Shown here: positions 1 to 7,392 of the stretch, in pieces
How the letters are laid out: every line of letters begins with the position of its first letter
Position numbering within the stretch: the stretch's first letter is position 1
Assembly: GCA_027488265.1 (NCBI GenBank)
Contig: JAIYCA010000255.1
Coordinates: 1-13,381 of the forward strand
DNA length: 13,381 nt
From: Planctomycetaceae bacterium
Lineage (GTDB): Bacteria; Planctomycetota; Phycisphaerae; Phycisphaerales; SM1A02
Direction: 5' to 3'
Made by a program: the position numbers and the translations under genes
Notes under the pieces: model-generated
Told to the model about the DNA's origin: nothing
Database searches by the model: none
The model's input: the letters and a program-made list of their open reading frames with translations, nothing else

Positions 1-6
1 CGGTGC

Positions 7-1515
7 TCACTTCTTGCGCTGTTTGAACTTCGACTTGATCGACTGCGTGGCGCTTGAACCCTTGAGCGAGAAGCCCGGGAATCCGCCCATGCCTGGCATT
101 CCTGGCATGCCAGGCATTCCGCCCGACTTGGCCATTTCTTTCGCGGCCTTGATGCGATCGCCCATGCCGCCGGATGCAAGACTTGCGGTCATTTTTTGTA
201 CGGTCTCAAACTGCGTCACCAAGCGATTGACTTCGTTGGGCGTCGTCCCAGATCCGGTCGCGATGCGGCGTGCGCGGCCTTTGTTGAAGAGCTTGAGGTT
301 CTTGCGCTCTTCGGCCGTCATCGAGTGGACCATGCCTTCGAGTCGATCGAATTGCTTGTCGTCGATGTTGACGTCCTTGAGCGCGCTTCCAACGCCGGGC
401 AGGAGACCAAGCAGTTGCTTCATTGGCCCCATGCGGCGCAGCGACTTCATTTGCGCGAGGAAGTCGTCCATGGTGAGTTGGCCCTTCGCGAGTTTCGCGG
501 CCATTTTCTCGGCTTCTTCGTCGCTGACCTCTTCGCGTGCCTTCTCGACGAGTGCGACCACATCGCCCATGCCGAGGATGCGGCCCGCCATGCGCTTCGG
601 GCTGAACTCATCGAGCGCGTCGAACTTCTCGCCGGTTCCGAGGAACTTGATCGGTGCGCCCGTCACTTTGCGCACGGTGAGCGCTGCGCCGCCGCGCGTG
701 TCGCTGTCGAGTTTCGTGAGGATGACGCCGTCGATCGCAAGACGATCGTGAAAAGCCTTCGCGCTGCGCACGGCGTCTTGTCCGGTCATCGCATCGACGA
801 CGAGCAGAATCTGGTGAGGCTGCACGGCCATGCGCACGCCCTCGAGTTCCTTCATAAGCTCGTCGTTGACGTGCAGACGGCCTGCCGTGTCGAGAATCAC
901 GACATCGAAGCGTTCCGCGCGCGCCTTCTCCACCGCGCGGCGACAGACGCCAATCGCGGCGTTCACGGCCTTGCCGTATTCGGCGCACTTGTCAGGTTCG
1001 CCATAGAACTCGATCTTCGAACTGCCCTTCGCATTTGCGGCGACGCCTTCGACCACTTGTTGAAGCTGCTCAACAGCAGCGGGGCGTTGCAAATCGGCGG
1101 CAGCGACAAGGCATGAGCGGCCAGCCTTCTTGAGATACGCCGCGAGTTTTCCGCAGGTGGTCGTCTTTCCGGAGCCCTGCAGGCCGCACATCATGATGAT
1201 GGTCGGCGCGGGATCGACGAGGAAGAGTTTCGATCCTTCTTGCTCGCCCGTCGGAGCCATGAGCGCCACAAGTTCATCGTGCACGATGCCGACGAGTTCT
1301 TGTCCTGGCTTCAAGCTCTTCGTGACTTCGCGGCCTTTCGCTTTCGACATGACATCGGCGCAAAACTGTTTCGCGATGCCAAGCTCGACATCCGCCTCGA
1401 GGAGCGCGGTTTCAATTTCGGTGAGCGCCTCTTGGACGTTCGATTCAGAAATCGTGCCGCGGCCGGAGAGGTTGCGGAAGGCAGATGAAAGGCGTTCAGA
1501 GAGGTTCTCGAACAT
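7..1515 (-). CDS. ffh: Signal recognition particle GTPase Ffh (SRP54)
   Basis: This is the protein part of the bacterial signal recognition particle. It binds signal sequences of nascent membrane proteins and the SRP RNA, and delivers ribosomes to FtsY at the membrane. The 502-residue product has the full layout: an N-terminal helical bundle (about 1-90), then a GTPase domain with G1 GLQGSGKT (111-118), G3 DTAGR (209-213), G4 TKLD (267-270) and the GTGEK element (293-297). A methionine-rich M domain (about 325-450) follows, with the SRP-RNA-binding RRIATGSGT motif (416-424). The stretch between DLQRP and DTAGR looks about 15 residues longer than in E. coli. The tail has a GMP-GMP-GMP repeat (466-476) and a basic end. 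The ATG at 1515 gives the standard MFENLSERLS start, and a TATACT box lies 9 nt upstream. The gene is 56 bp after the SRPBCC gene and may share the lysA transcript or have its own promoter. Confidence 0.98.
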   Translation of the reverse strand: MFENLSERLSSAFRNLSGRGTISESNVQEALTEIETALLEADVELGIAKQFCADVMSKAKGREVTKSLKPGQELVGIVHDELVALMAPTGEQEGSKLFLVDPAPTIIMMCGLQGSGKTTTCGKLAAYLKKAGRSCLVAAADLQRPAAVEQLQQVVEGVAANAKGSSKIEFYGEPDKCAEYGKAVNAAIGVCRRAVEKARAERFDVVILDTAGRLHVNDELMKELEGVRMAVQPHQILLVVDAMTGQDAVRSAKAFHDRLAIDGVILTKLDSDTRGGAALTVRKVTGAPIKFLGTGEKFDALDEFSPKRMAGRILGMGDVVALVEKAREEVSDEEAEKMAAKLAKGQLTMDDFLAQMKSLRRMGPMKQLLGLLPGVGSALKDVNIDDKQFDRLEGMVHSMTAEERKNLKLFNKGRARRIATGSGTTPNEVNRLVTQFETVQKMTASLASGGMGDRIKAAKEMAKSGGMPGMPGMPGMGGFPGFSLKGSSATQSIKSKFKQRKK

Positions 1516-1524
1516 GGGCCGCGC

Positions 1525-1530
1525 AGTATA
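1525..1530 (-). promoter_or_regulatory. Candidate -10 box of ffh
   Basis: On the minus strand TATACT (5 of 6 matches to TATAAT) ends 9 nt before the ffh ATG. No convincing -35 hexamer is seen at 16-18 bp, and there is no Shine-Dalgarno between the box and the ATG. If the box is used, the transcript would be almost leaderless. Confidence 0.35.
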
Positions 1531-1571
1531 GAGAACGGAAGTGGCGCGAACCGCGGGAAAAACGTGCTTGT

Positions 1572-2180
1572 TCAGAGCGGACGCACGGCGCGCATGTCGT
1601 GTTTCGCCTCAAGCACGCTGCGCAAATTGCAGAGATACCAGCGCCAACTTTCCGCGCTGTCGGCCATGAACAGCAGGTTGTCGGTTTCTTCGGCGAATGG
1701 GCCATGGCGCAGGATCACGCGGGCGCCCGCGGTTCCGTCGCCGCGCTCGGCGAGTGGCGCGACGACGATCTCGATCGGAACTGGCGTGTCATCGACTGGC
1801 GAAGGGAACCATTCGAACTTGATGCGTGCGCAGCCGTCGGCGACAGCGGCGATGTCATGTTCGAGAATCAGCGCTTCAGTCGTGTGATTCCACGCGCGAT
1901 CCCAGGCAATCGAGAGCAGTGCGCGCTCGCCTGAGGAATCTTCGTGGCGATCACGAGCGTGGCCACTCTCGCCGGAGCTGCGATCGTCCGCAGCGTTGCG
2001 ATCATCCCGAGCGCCGCGATCATCCCGAGCGCCGCGATCATCCACTGTGATGTCGCATCCGACCGCGAGCCAGCGGCAGAAGCCTGCAGCACTCGAAATG
2101 CAAGACGCAACCTCCGCGGGCGCGGCGTGAATCTCCTCTTTGAGCGTGATCCAGATTCCGTCTTTCTCGCGGCCGACCAT
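1572..2180 (-). CDS. SRPBCC/AHSA1-like domain protein with Asp/Arg-rich insert
   Basis: This 202-residue protein resembles the START/SRPBCC (AHSA1, polyketide-cyclase-like) fold. An N-terminal strand with ITLKEEIHAAPAEV (11-24) matches the usual opening 'v..i.Ap.evw..l'. The middle has strands around IKFEWFP (120-126) and ARVILRHGPF (153-162). The end has the typical long helix ESWRWYLCNLRSVLEAK (177-193). Family members bind hydrophobic ligands or act as Hsp90 co-chaperones; the ligand here is unknown. Residues 47-86 are an unusual low-complexity stretch built on repeats of DDRGAR, encoded by an 18-bp DNA repeat, in a place where the family normally has a short loop or strand. The ATG overlaps the stop of the upstream gene by one base (TGATG), so translation is probably coupled. 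The fold call is inferred from pattern only. Confidence 0.8.
   Translation of the reverse strand: MVGREKDGIWITLKEEIHAAPAEVASCISSAAGFCRWLAVGCDITVDDRGARDDRGARDDRNAADDRSSGESGHARDRHEDSSGERALLSIAWDRAWNHTTEALILEHDIAAVADGCARIKFEWFPSPVDDTPVPIEIVVAPLAERGDGTAGARVILRHGPFAEETDNLLFMADSAESWRWYLCNLRSVLEAKHDMRAVRPL
1980..2043. repeat. 18-bp in-frame tandem repeat inside the SRPBCC gene
   Basis: Two perfect copies of gcgatcatcccgagcgcc lie at 1998-2015 and 2016-2033. A degenerate copy (about 5 mismatches) lies at 1980-1997, and a 10-bp partial copy at 2034-2043. The unit is a multiple of three, so it adds DDRGAR hexapeptides to the protein on the minus strand without shifting the frame. Confidence 0.9.
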
Positions 2181-2629
2181 CAGGCGTTCTCCACCGTGCG
2201 CGGGGGCAAAATCAGCGGGAGTCGCGACGCGAGCGAGCCACGTGAGTGCACTTCACGCGAGGCAACGGGCGCGCTCACGGCCGGATCACTCGTAGTTTGA
2301 TCGCCCATGGTTTGATCACTCGTCTCGCCTCGCAACTTCGCAGAGGCCGCAGCGAGTTTCGCTTGCGCGGCGCGCAGTTTGTCGGCGTGTACGTGCCCTG
2401 CGAAGACATACACCGCGAGATGAGGATGTCCGAGTGCCGCATCAAGGAGTTCTTCCGGCGACTCACCTTCCGCGAGTTCCGCTTCAAGATCGAGAAAGTA
2501 GTGCGATGCGAGTGCCGCGTGCTGCGCGAAACCTGCGCGGTTGCGAACACCTTGGCCGCGCAAACCAGCGAATTTCGCGGCGCCGAGAATCTTGCTTCCG
2601 AAGAGAAGGTCGCTTGTGAAGAGAATCAT
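2180..2629 (-). CDS. Small protein of unknown function, possibly receiver-like fold
   Basis: I do not recognise this 149-residue protein with certainty. Its first 95 residues look like an alternating beta-alpha Rossmann/CheY-like fold. They open with a hydrophobic strand and a short acidic turn (MILFTSDLLFGSKI, 1-14), then a helix and a second strand ending in LDLEAE (46-51). A last strand, HLAVYVFAGHVHADKL (70-85), follows. The pattern resembles degenerate response-regulator receivers, but the usual acidic triad and conserved lysine are not evident, so phosphotransfer is doubtful. Residues 100-149 are low complexity (SDQT/GDQT/TSDP repeats, Ser/Ala/Arg rich). The ATG overlaps the lysA stop by 4 bp (ATGA), and its own stop overlaps the SRPBCC start, so all three are very probably co-transcribed and translationally coupled. 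Confidence 0.8.
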   Translation of the reverse strand: MILFTSDLLFGSKILGAAKFAGLRGQGVRNRAGFAQHAALASHYFLDLEAELAEGESPEELLDAALGHPHLAVYVFAGHVHADKLRAAQAKLAAASAKLRGETSDQTMGDQTTSDPAVSAPVASREVHSRGSLASRLPLILPPRTVENA

Positions 2630-3972
2630 CGGGCAGCCTCCGCGAACGCTGCATCGGTGGCACCGATGACCAGCGGTTTCGCCTCGAGTTCATGCGCCAT
2701 CAAGTCGGCGTACGTTTCGCGCGCACGGACGATCTCTGCACGACTACCCGCGACGAGCACCTCTGCGGGAAGCGGCGTCGAGTTGTAACGGCTCGCCATA
2801 CTCATGCCGTAGGCGCCTGCTGTGAAAACCGCGAGTAAATCGCCGCGCGCGATGTTGGTTGGCAGCATTCGATCAAGCGCCAGGAAGTCGCCTGATTCGC
2901 AGAGCGGACCAACAACATCTTGCGCGAGCGTGTTGGGGAGACCGGGGTCAAGCGCGCGCCGCGTTGGAAGATGCGCTGCATCGGGCATGACTGGCCAAAT
3001 GAAATGGAAACTTCCGTAGTGCGATGGGCGAAGCAGGGCGTTCATGCCCGCGTCGCAAATGATGAAACGCTTGTCTCCCGAGGTCTTCGTGTAGAGCACG
3101 CGAAGGACGAGGATGCCAGCGTTCGCGACGATCGTGCGACCAGGCTCGAGGATGAAGCGAATCCCGCGATCAAAGAGTGGTTTCGCAATTTCGAGAATCG
3201 CGTCGGCGTAACTCTTGAGCGGGGGCGATTGTGCGCTCTCGTAATCCGCGCCGAATCCGCCGCCGAGATCGATCGAGCGGATCTCGAAGCCATCGCGCGC
3301 GAGCTCATCAATGAGCGCTGCCGTTTTCGTGAGCGCTTCGCGGTACGGATCGACGGTGTAAATCGGGGAACCGATGTGGAGGTGCAGACCCTCCAGTCGC
3401 GCGTGCGGATCGCGGCCGTAACGCGCGAAGAACTGGCGCGCACGCTCGAGATCGACCCCGAACTTCGTTTCCTTCTTCCCAGTTGATGTGTAGCGATGCG
3501 TCTTCGGATCGACGTCGGGATTGATGCGAAGCGCGACGCGCACGGTGGTGCCTTCTTGCGCTGCGAGTCGCGTAATGTTCTCAAACTCCGCTTCGCTTTC
3601 GCAGTTGAGAAGGCCGATGCCCGCATGGATTGCGGCGACGATCTCTGCGTCGGTCTTGCCGACACCCGCATAGACGCATTTGGAAGCGGGAACGCCGGCG
3701 GCCTGTGCTCGCGCGAGTTCACCGCCTGACACGACGTCCATGCCGGCGCCGCGCGCGGCGAGCGCGCGAAGTACGCCGAGATTGCCGCAACTCTTCACCG
3801 AATAGCAGACAAGCGGATTGATCGGCGCAAATGCCGCGACAAGGCGATCGTAGTGCTCTTCGAGCGTTCCGCGCGAGTAGACGAAGCACGGCGTACCGAC
3901 CTGCTCCGCCACGTGACGGACAGGAAGATCCTCGACGTACAACTCGCCGTTTCGATAGGTGAAGAGATCCAT
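2626..3972 (-). CDS. lysA: Diaminopimelate decarboxylase
   Basis: LysA is the PLP enzyme that decarboxylates meso-2,6-diaminopimelate to L-lysine, the last step of the DAP pathway. The 448-residue length is normal for the family. It has the alanine-racemase-like barrel with the PLP lysine K60 in CYSVKSCGN (56-64) and the HLHIGS motif with H199. The glycine-rich phosphate-binding loop GGGFGADYE (237-245) and EPGR (276-279) follow. In the C-terminal beta domain are the active-site GPLCESGD (355-362) with C358, and the AGAYGMSMASRYN stretch (385-397) with Y388. All key residues are present, so it should be active. The start is the ATG at 3972, 30 bp after the membrane-protein stop; no Shine-Dalgarno is visible. 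It overlaps the next gene by 4 bp. No lysine riboswitch is visible upstream. Confidence 0.97.
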   Translation of the reverse strand: MDLFTYRNGELYVEDLPVRHVAEQVGTPCFVYSRGTLEEHYDRLVAAFAPINPLVCYSVKSCGNLGVLRALAARGAGMDVVSGGELARAQAAGVPASKCVYAGVGKTDAEIVAAIHAGIGLLNCESEAEFENITRLAAQEGTTVRVALRINPDVDPKTHRYTSTGKKETKFGVDLERARQFFARYGRDPHARLEGLHLHIGSPIYTVDPYREALTKTAALIDELARDGFEIRSIDLGGGFGADYESAQSPPLKSYADAILEIAKPLFDRGIRFILEPGRTIVANAGILVLRVLYTKTSGDKRFIICDAGMNALLRPSHYGSFHFIWPVMPDAAHLPTRRALDPGLPNTLAQDVVGPLCESGDFLALDRMLPTNIARGDLLAVFTAGAYGMSMASRYNSTPLPAEVLVAGSRAEIVRARETYADLMAHELEAKPLVIGATDAAFAEAAR

Positions 3973-4002
3973 GGCGCGATGCTAGCAGGTCGCGGTCGCG
4001 TG

Positions 4003-5004
4003 CTAGTGCGGGTGCTTTGCGCGGTGGCGCGCGGCTTTCGTTGCGGCGCGCGCGGGCGAGGTTGGTTCATCCTTCACATCGCCTGTATCGTCTGCCTCAT
4101 CTGGATCGCCGCGCCACGTTTGAATCAGCCAGCCAAGGCCCGCGAGCGCGAGCCACAGTAGAACCCACGCCATCGGAGGCACTGGGCTTGCAAGGCGGTC
4201 GATGAAGCGCGCGAGGAACGGTATTGCACCGACCAGTGTGAAGATGCCACCAACAAGGCTTGTCAGAATCGCAGCGGATGCGTTGGGCATCCACGCGCCG
4301 AGGACGAGTCCGATGAAGGCGCCGCCTGCAGCGGCCGCACCGAGAAACGTACGCGCTTGCGGCGGCTCGGCGTGCCAACGCGCATCAGCCCATCCGATGA
4401 GCGGGCGAATGGGCGCGGGCGCGCGTTCGACAAGCGCAGAGATTTCAGGGCTAGTCGCTGTGGCGACAGCGATGCTCTCGTTTGGTGCGCGTGCATCGAT
4501 GAACTTGGCGTCAATTCCGATGAGTGCGACAAACGACGCGGCGAAACCAACGACGACGCCGAACGCACATCCGTAGAGCAAACGCCACGTCGAAGCCACA
4601 AAGATGAGGCCGAGCAATCCACCAGCGAAGGTGAATACAACGCGGCCAAGAGTTGTTCGACCGAAGTCTGGCGCGAGTGCGCCGAGAATCGGCGCGCCAA
4701 GCAGCGCGCCGACGATGATGATCGTGACGACAAGGACCGGGCGCAGGAGGTGACGCCCCGAGATCAGAAGCAGGAGACCGCCCGCGAGGAGGAGCAGTGC
4801 GGGCACGAGGCTTGGCAGCGGAAGTGTGGCGAACTCGCGCGCGAGCGATTCGGTGAGACGCTCAACGCTCTCGGTGGTTGTCGTGCCGCCCGACGCTGTA
4901 GCACCGTTTGGGGCCTGCGCGAGCAGAGTTGCCTGCGCGAGCAGAGTGGGCTCGACGAGCGATCCGTCCCGAAGCGTGGCGAAGTTGAGGTGAGCGGCGT
5001 CCAT
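4003..5004 (-). CDS. Seven-helix integral membrane protein, unknown function
   Basis: The 333-residue protein has about seven hydrophobic segments, roughly at 65-82, 86-110, 121-138, 143-164, 219-238, 243-263 and 279-296. They are rich in glycine and alanine (GGLLLLISG, IIIVGALLGAPILGAL, LLGLIFVAS, VVVGFAASFVALIGI). The packing pattern recalls DUF4203/TMEM198-type proteins, but this is only a resemblance. A poorly conserved hydrophilic N-terminus (1-60) includes a direct duplication, TLLAQA-TLLAQA. A soluble loop spans 165-215, and the tail (298-333) goes from acidic to basic. A GTG at 5016 would add four residues. I prefer the ATG at 5004 because a TATCGT box at 5015-5020 would overlap the GTG and sits 10 nt before the ATG. 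It lies 30 bp upstream of lysA on the same strand and is probably co-transcribed. Confidence 0.85.
   Translation of the reverse strand: MDAAHLNFATLRDGSLVEPTLLAQATLLAQAPNGATASGGTTTTESVERLTESLAREFATLPLPSLVPALLLLAGGLLLLISGRHLLRPVLVVTIIIVGALLGAPILGALAPDFGRTTLGRVVFTFAGGLLGLIFVASTWRLLYGCAFGVVVGFAASFVALIGIDAKFIDARAPNESIAVATATSPEISALVERAPAPIRPLIGWADARWHAEPPQARTFLGAAAAGGAFIGLVLGAWMPNASAAILTSLVGGIFTLVGAIPFLARFIDRLASPVPPMAWVLLWLALAGLGWLIQTWRGDPDEADDTGDVKDEPTSPARAATKAARHRAKHPH
4913..4948. repeat. 18-bp direct duplication in the membrane-protein gene
   Basis: Two adjacent copies of gcctgcgcgagcagagt plus one variable base (17 of 18 identical) encode the duplicated TLLAQA at the N-terminus of the membrane protein. 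The copy number is in frame. Confidence 0.85.
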
Positions 5005-5049
5005 GCCGTTGCGCACGATACCGCGCGGGGCGCCCGCGTGAGGCCCGCA

Positions 5050-5092
5050 TGACTCCTCGTGTGACTTCTCGCGTGACTCCTCTCTCGAGGAG
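5050..5092. repeat. 12-bp tandem repeat with a hairpin in the divergent intergenic region
   Basis: Three tandem copies of a 12-mer (tgactcctcgtg, tgacttctcgcg, tgactcctctct) run from 5050 to 5085. The last copy leads into a perfect 6-bp inverted repeat, ctcctc (5077-5082) and gaggag (5087-5092), with a 4-nt loop. The array lies between the divergent starts of the membrane-protein/lysA run (minus) and the asparaginase-like gene (plus), where operators would be expected. No function can be read from the sequence. Confidence 0.6.
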
Positions 5093-5136
5093 CCGCGTCA
5101 CGCCTCACGCTTCGCCTATTCTGTGCGCCATTCGCT

Positions 5137-5673
5137 ATGTCCAATCCTTCGAACAACGCGCCGTTCCGCATCGCCCTCATCTCAACAGGGGGCACCATTG
5201 AGAAGACCTACGACGAACTCGGCGGGGTGCTCTCGAACAAGGTGAGCGTGCTCGACATGCTGCTTGCGTCGCTTGAATTGCGCGGAGTCGTCATCGACCG
5301 CGTCCCGCTGATGAACAAGGACTCGCTCGAGATGAGCGAAGCGGATCACGACCTCATCGCGGATACGGCGGAGTTGATGTCGCGGAATCACGACGGTGTT
5401 GTGATCGTGCACGGCACCGATCGCTTGGCGAAGACGGGCGACCGCATTTGCGAACGCCTCGATTCGAAAGGCGGTGCGAAAAAAGCAATCGTTCTGACGG
5501 GCGCGATGCGTCCTTACGAAATGCGCCGCACCGACGCAACGCAGAACGTCACCGAAGCATTGACCGCGGTGCAGATTTCGCCTCCGGGCGTCTACGTCGC
5601 GATGCACAACCGCGTCCTGCGGTTTCCTGGCGTCGTCAAGGATCTGCAGCAGGGCACGTTTGTTCGCGGGTGA
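5137..5673 (+). CDS. Single-domain asparaginase-like protein
   Basis: This 178-residue protein corresponds to the N-terminal domain of bacterial L-asparaginase, which hydrolyses Asn to Asp and ammonia. It keeps all residues of the catalytic centre: T20 in STGGTIE (16-22), T94 and D95 in VHGTDRLAKT (91-100), and K116 just before LTGAMRP (120-126). The KDSLEMSEADHD segment (61-72) also fits the substrate-binding loop. The C-terminal domain of about 150 residues is absent. That domain supplies part of the active site from a neighbouring subunit in full-length enzymes. The stop at 5671-5673 is followed by only 84 bp before the convergent symporter gene, so no missing half lies next door. Short stand-alone asparaginase-domain proteins are known, so this may be a natural form and not a truncation. 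The ATG at 5137 has no Shine-Dalgarno; TATTCT lies at 5117-5122. Confidence 0.9.
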   Translation: MSNPSNNAPFRIALISTGGTIEKTYDELGGVLSNKVSVLDMLLASLELRGVVIDRVPLMNKDSLEMSEADHDLIADTAELMSRNHDGVVIVHGTDRLAKTGDRICERLDSKGGAKKAIVLTGAMRPYEMRRTDATQNVTEALTAVQISPPGVYVAMHNRVLRFPGVVKDLQQGTFVRG

Positions 5674-5701
5674 GTGCGGTTCCACGCTCGACGGAAGCCT
5701 C

Positions 5702-5722
5702 AAGCGCGCACGACTCGCGCTT
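5702..5722. terminator. Hairpin between convergent genes, possible bidirectional terminator
   Basis: A perfect 7-bp GC-rich inverted repeat, aagcgcg (5702-5708) and cgcgctt (5716-5722), with a 7-nt loop lies between the ends of the asparaginase-like gene and the peptide symporter gene. No run of T follows on either strand, so it is a weak candidate. Confidence 0.3.
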
Positions 5723-5757
5723 CCTCTCAATCACAGGCAGTTCCGTTCAACCCCAAC

Positions 5758-7392
5758 TTACGCCTGCGCGTCTTCTGCAGTCTGAATGTATTCCTTCTCG
5801 CGATAGAAGAGCGAGACGAAGATGTACACGACCGCAGCGCCGAGCATGAGATAGGTGAAGAACCAGTAATAGCTCGCGCCGACAAGCGTGGAGTTTCCGT
5901 CGGCGTCTTGCGTGAACTTGTTCACGAACGCGGTGAGGAAGTTGCCTGCCGAAACGCTGAGGAGGTACAGGCTCATGATGAACGACTTCATCTTCTTCGG
6001 TGCCTGCGTGTAGCTGAACTCAAGGCAGGTGACCGAGACGAGCACTTCCGCCATCGTCAACACGAGGTAGGCGAGCAACTGCCACGCGATCGACGGCCAA
6101 TTCGCATCGTGACGAGCACCGTCGGTCGCGATCGCGATGCCGCCGACGGACATCGTCTTCGCCATTTTGTCTTGCCACGCAGCGTCGTTGGCGGGAGCGT
6201 CCTTGAGCAGGTTCTCCATGTCACGCGCGACGGCGTTGCGCTCGATCTCGCGGAGCGATTCAATCGTCTTTGGATAATCAATCGACGTCGACGCGACCAT
6301 CGGCGTGACCTTGGCGGCAAAGTCGCTCTGCGCGACGTCGATCTTCTGTTGCGCGAACGCGCTGATACCGAACGCCACCACGCAGAGGAAGAAGCCCGCG
6401 CCGATCTTGCGAAGCGCGGTCAACTTGACGAACCATCCAGCGACGGGGTAAATGACGTACGCAAAGAGCGGGATGTAGCAAAGGATGAGCAGCGGATTGA
6501 TCGCTTGCACTTGCGATTCAAGCCACTGGATGCCCATGAAATTGCAGTCCATCTGCGCCGCTTGCAGCACCCACGCGCCGCCGGATTGGTCGTAAAGCGA
6601 CCAGAACACCGCGACAAACGCGTAGATCGAAAGCAGTCCCGCCATCGCGCCGAGGCCTTCCTTCGAGAATGCTTCACGCACGAATCCGACGCCCTTCGGC
6701 GGGATGTGGATGTATCGATGGCGTCCAAGCCAGAAGACGAACGTTGCGATCGCCATCAAAATGCCCGGCACACCAAACGCCCAGCCCGGCCCGTAGTGCT
6801 TGAGGAGCCACGGCGTGAGCAGCGTCGAGAAGAACGAACCGAAGTTGATCGAGAAGTAGAACCAACCGAAGACGCGTGCGAGCAGGTGACTGTTGGACTT
6901 GCCGAACTGGTCACCGACGTGCGCGGAAACGCAGGGCTTGATGCCGCCCGAACCGAGCGCGATCAAGAAGAGACCGGCGATCAACCAACCCTTCGGGTCG
7001 AGCGTGGCTTGCAAGAACGAGCTCGGCATATCGATCAGCGCGAGCGCGCCGTGACCGATGCAGTAGACGATCGAGAGCAGCATGATCGTCCGGTACTTCC
7101 CGAGGAACGCGTCGGCAACGATCGCGCCGAGGACTGGGAAGAAGTACGCGCTTGCGACGAAGAGGTGCACATACTCACGGGCTTGCGCGTCGGTGAGGTA
7201 TGCCGCTTCGCCCGAGGCGCTGAGCAGGTACTGCGTCATGAAGACCGCGAGAATGGTCTTCATCCCATAGAACGAGAAACGCTCTGCGGCTTCGTTTCCG
7301 ATGATGAACGGAATGCCGCCGGGCATTCCGGTCGTTTCGGCGGGGGCTGTGCGGTACGTTGTGCTCGCGGGGGACGTGCTCGTCTGGGACAT
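5758..7392 (-). CDS. POT/PTR-family proton-dependent oligopeptide symporter
   Basis: A 544-residue inner-membrane major facilitator that imports di- and tripeptides with protons. It carries the POT signature ExxERFxxYG near the N-terminus (E34, E37, R38, F39 in NEAAERFSFYG), which couples proton binding. The second PTR2 signature is at about 179-187 (YFSINFGSF). A conserved C-terminal segment LEFSYTQAPKKMKS (457-470) is also present. About 12-14 hydrophobic helices are visible. The stretch at about 346-432 is a long hydrophilic loop (FAQQKIDVAQSDF onward) between two late helices, bigger than in compact bacterial POTs. The reading frame is open to 7473, but I choose the ATG at 7392: the extra 27 residues are basic and non-membrane, and a TACACT box (7401-7406) lies 8 nt upstream of that ATG. 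It is monocistronic, divergent from the Nudix gene. Confidence 0.95.
   Translation of the reverse strand: MSQTSTSPASTTYRTAPAETTGMPGGIPFIIGNEAAERFSFYGMKTILAVFMTQYLLSASGEAAYLTDAQAREYVHLFVASAYFFPVLGAIVADAFLGKYRTIMLLSIVYCIGHGALALIDMPSSFLQATLDPKGWLIAGLFLIALGSGGIKPCVSAHVGDQFGKSNSHLLARVFGWFYFSINFGSFFSTLLTPWLLKHYGPGWAFGVPGILMAIATFVFWLGRHRYIHIPPKGVGFVREAFSKEGLGAMAGLLSIYAFVAVFWSLYDQSGGAWVLQAAQMDCNFMGIQWLESQVQAINPLLILCYIPLFAYVIYPVAGWFVKLTALRKIGAGFFLCVVAFGISAFAQQKIDVAQSDFAAKVTPMVASTSIDYPKTIESLREIERNAVARDMENLLKDAPANDAAWQDKMAKTMSVGGIAIATDGARHDANWPSIAWQLLAYLVLTMAEVLVSVTCLEFSYTQAPKKMKSFIMSLYLLSVSAGNFLTAFVNKFTQDADGNSTLVGASYYWFFTYLMLGAAVVYIFVSLFYREKEYIQTAEDAQA

Noticed and set aside
196..1116. A 306-codon open frame on the plus strand, antisense to ffh
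   Set aside because: It is a codon-bias shadow; the ffh frame carries all SRP GTPase motifs.
5674..5757. Possible frameshifted remainder of the asparaginase C-terminal domain
   Set aside because: Only 84 bp separate the stop from the convergent symporter gene, too short for the missing domain, and no frame there resembles it.
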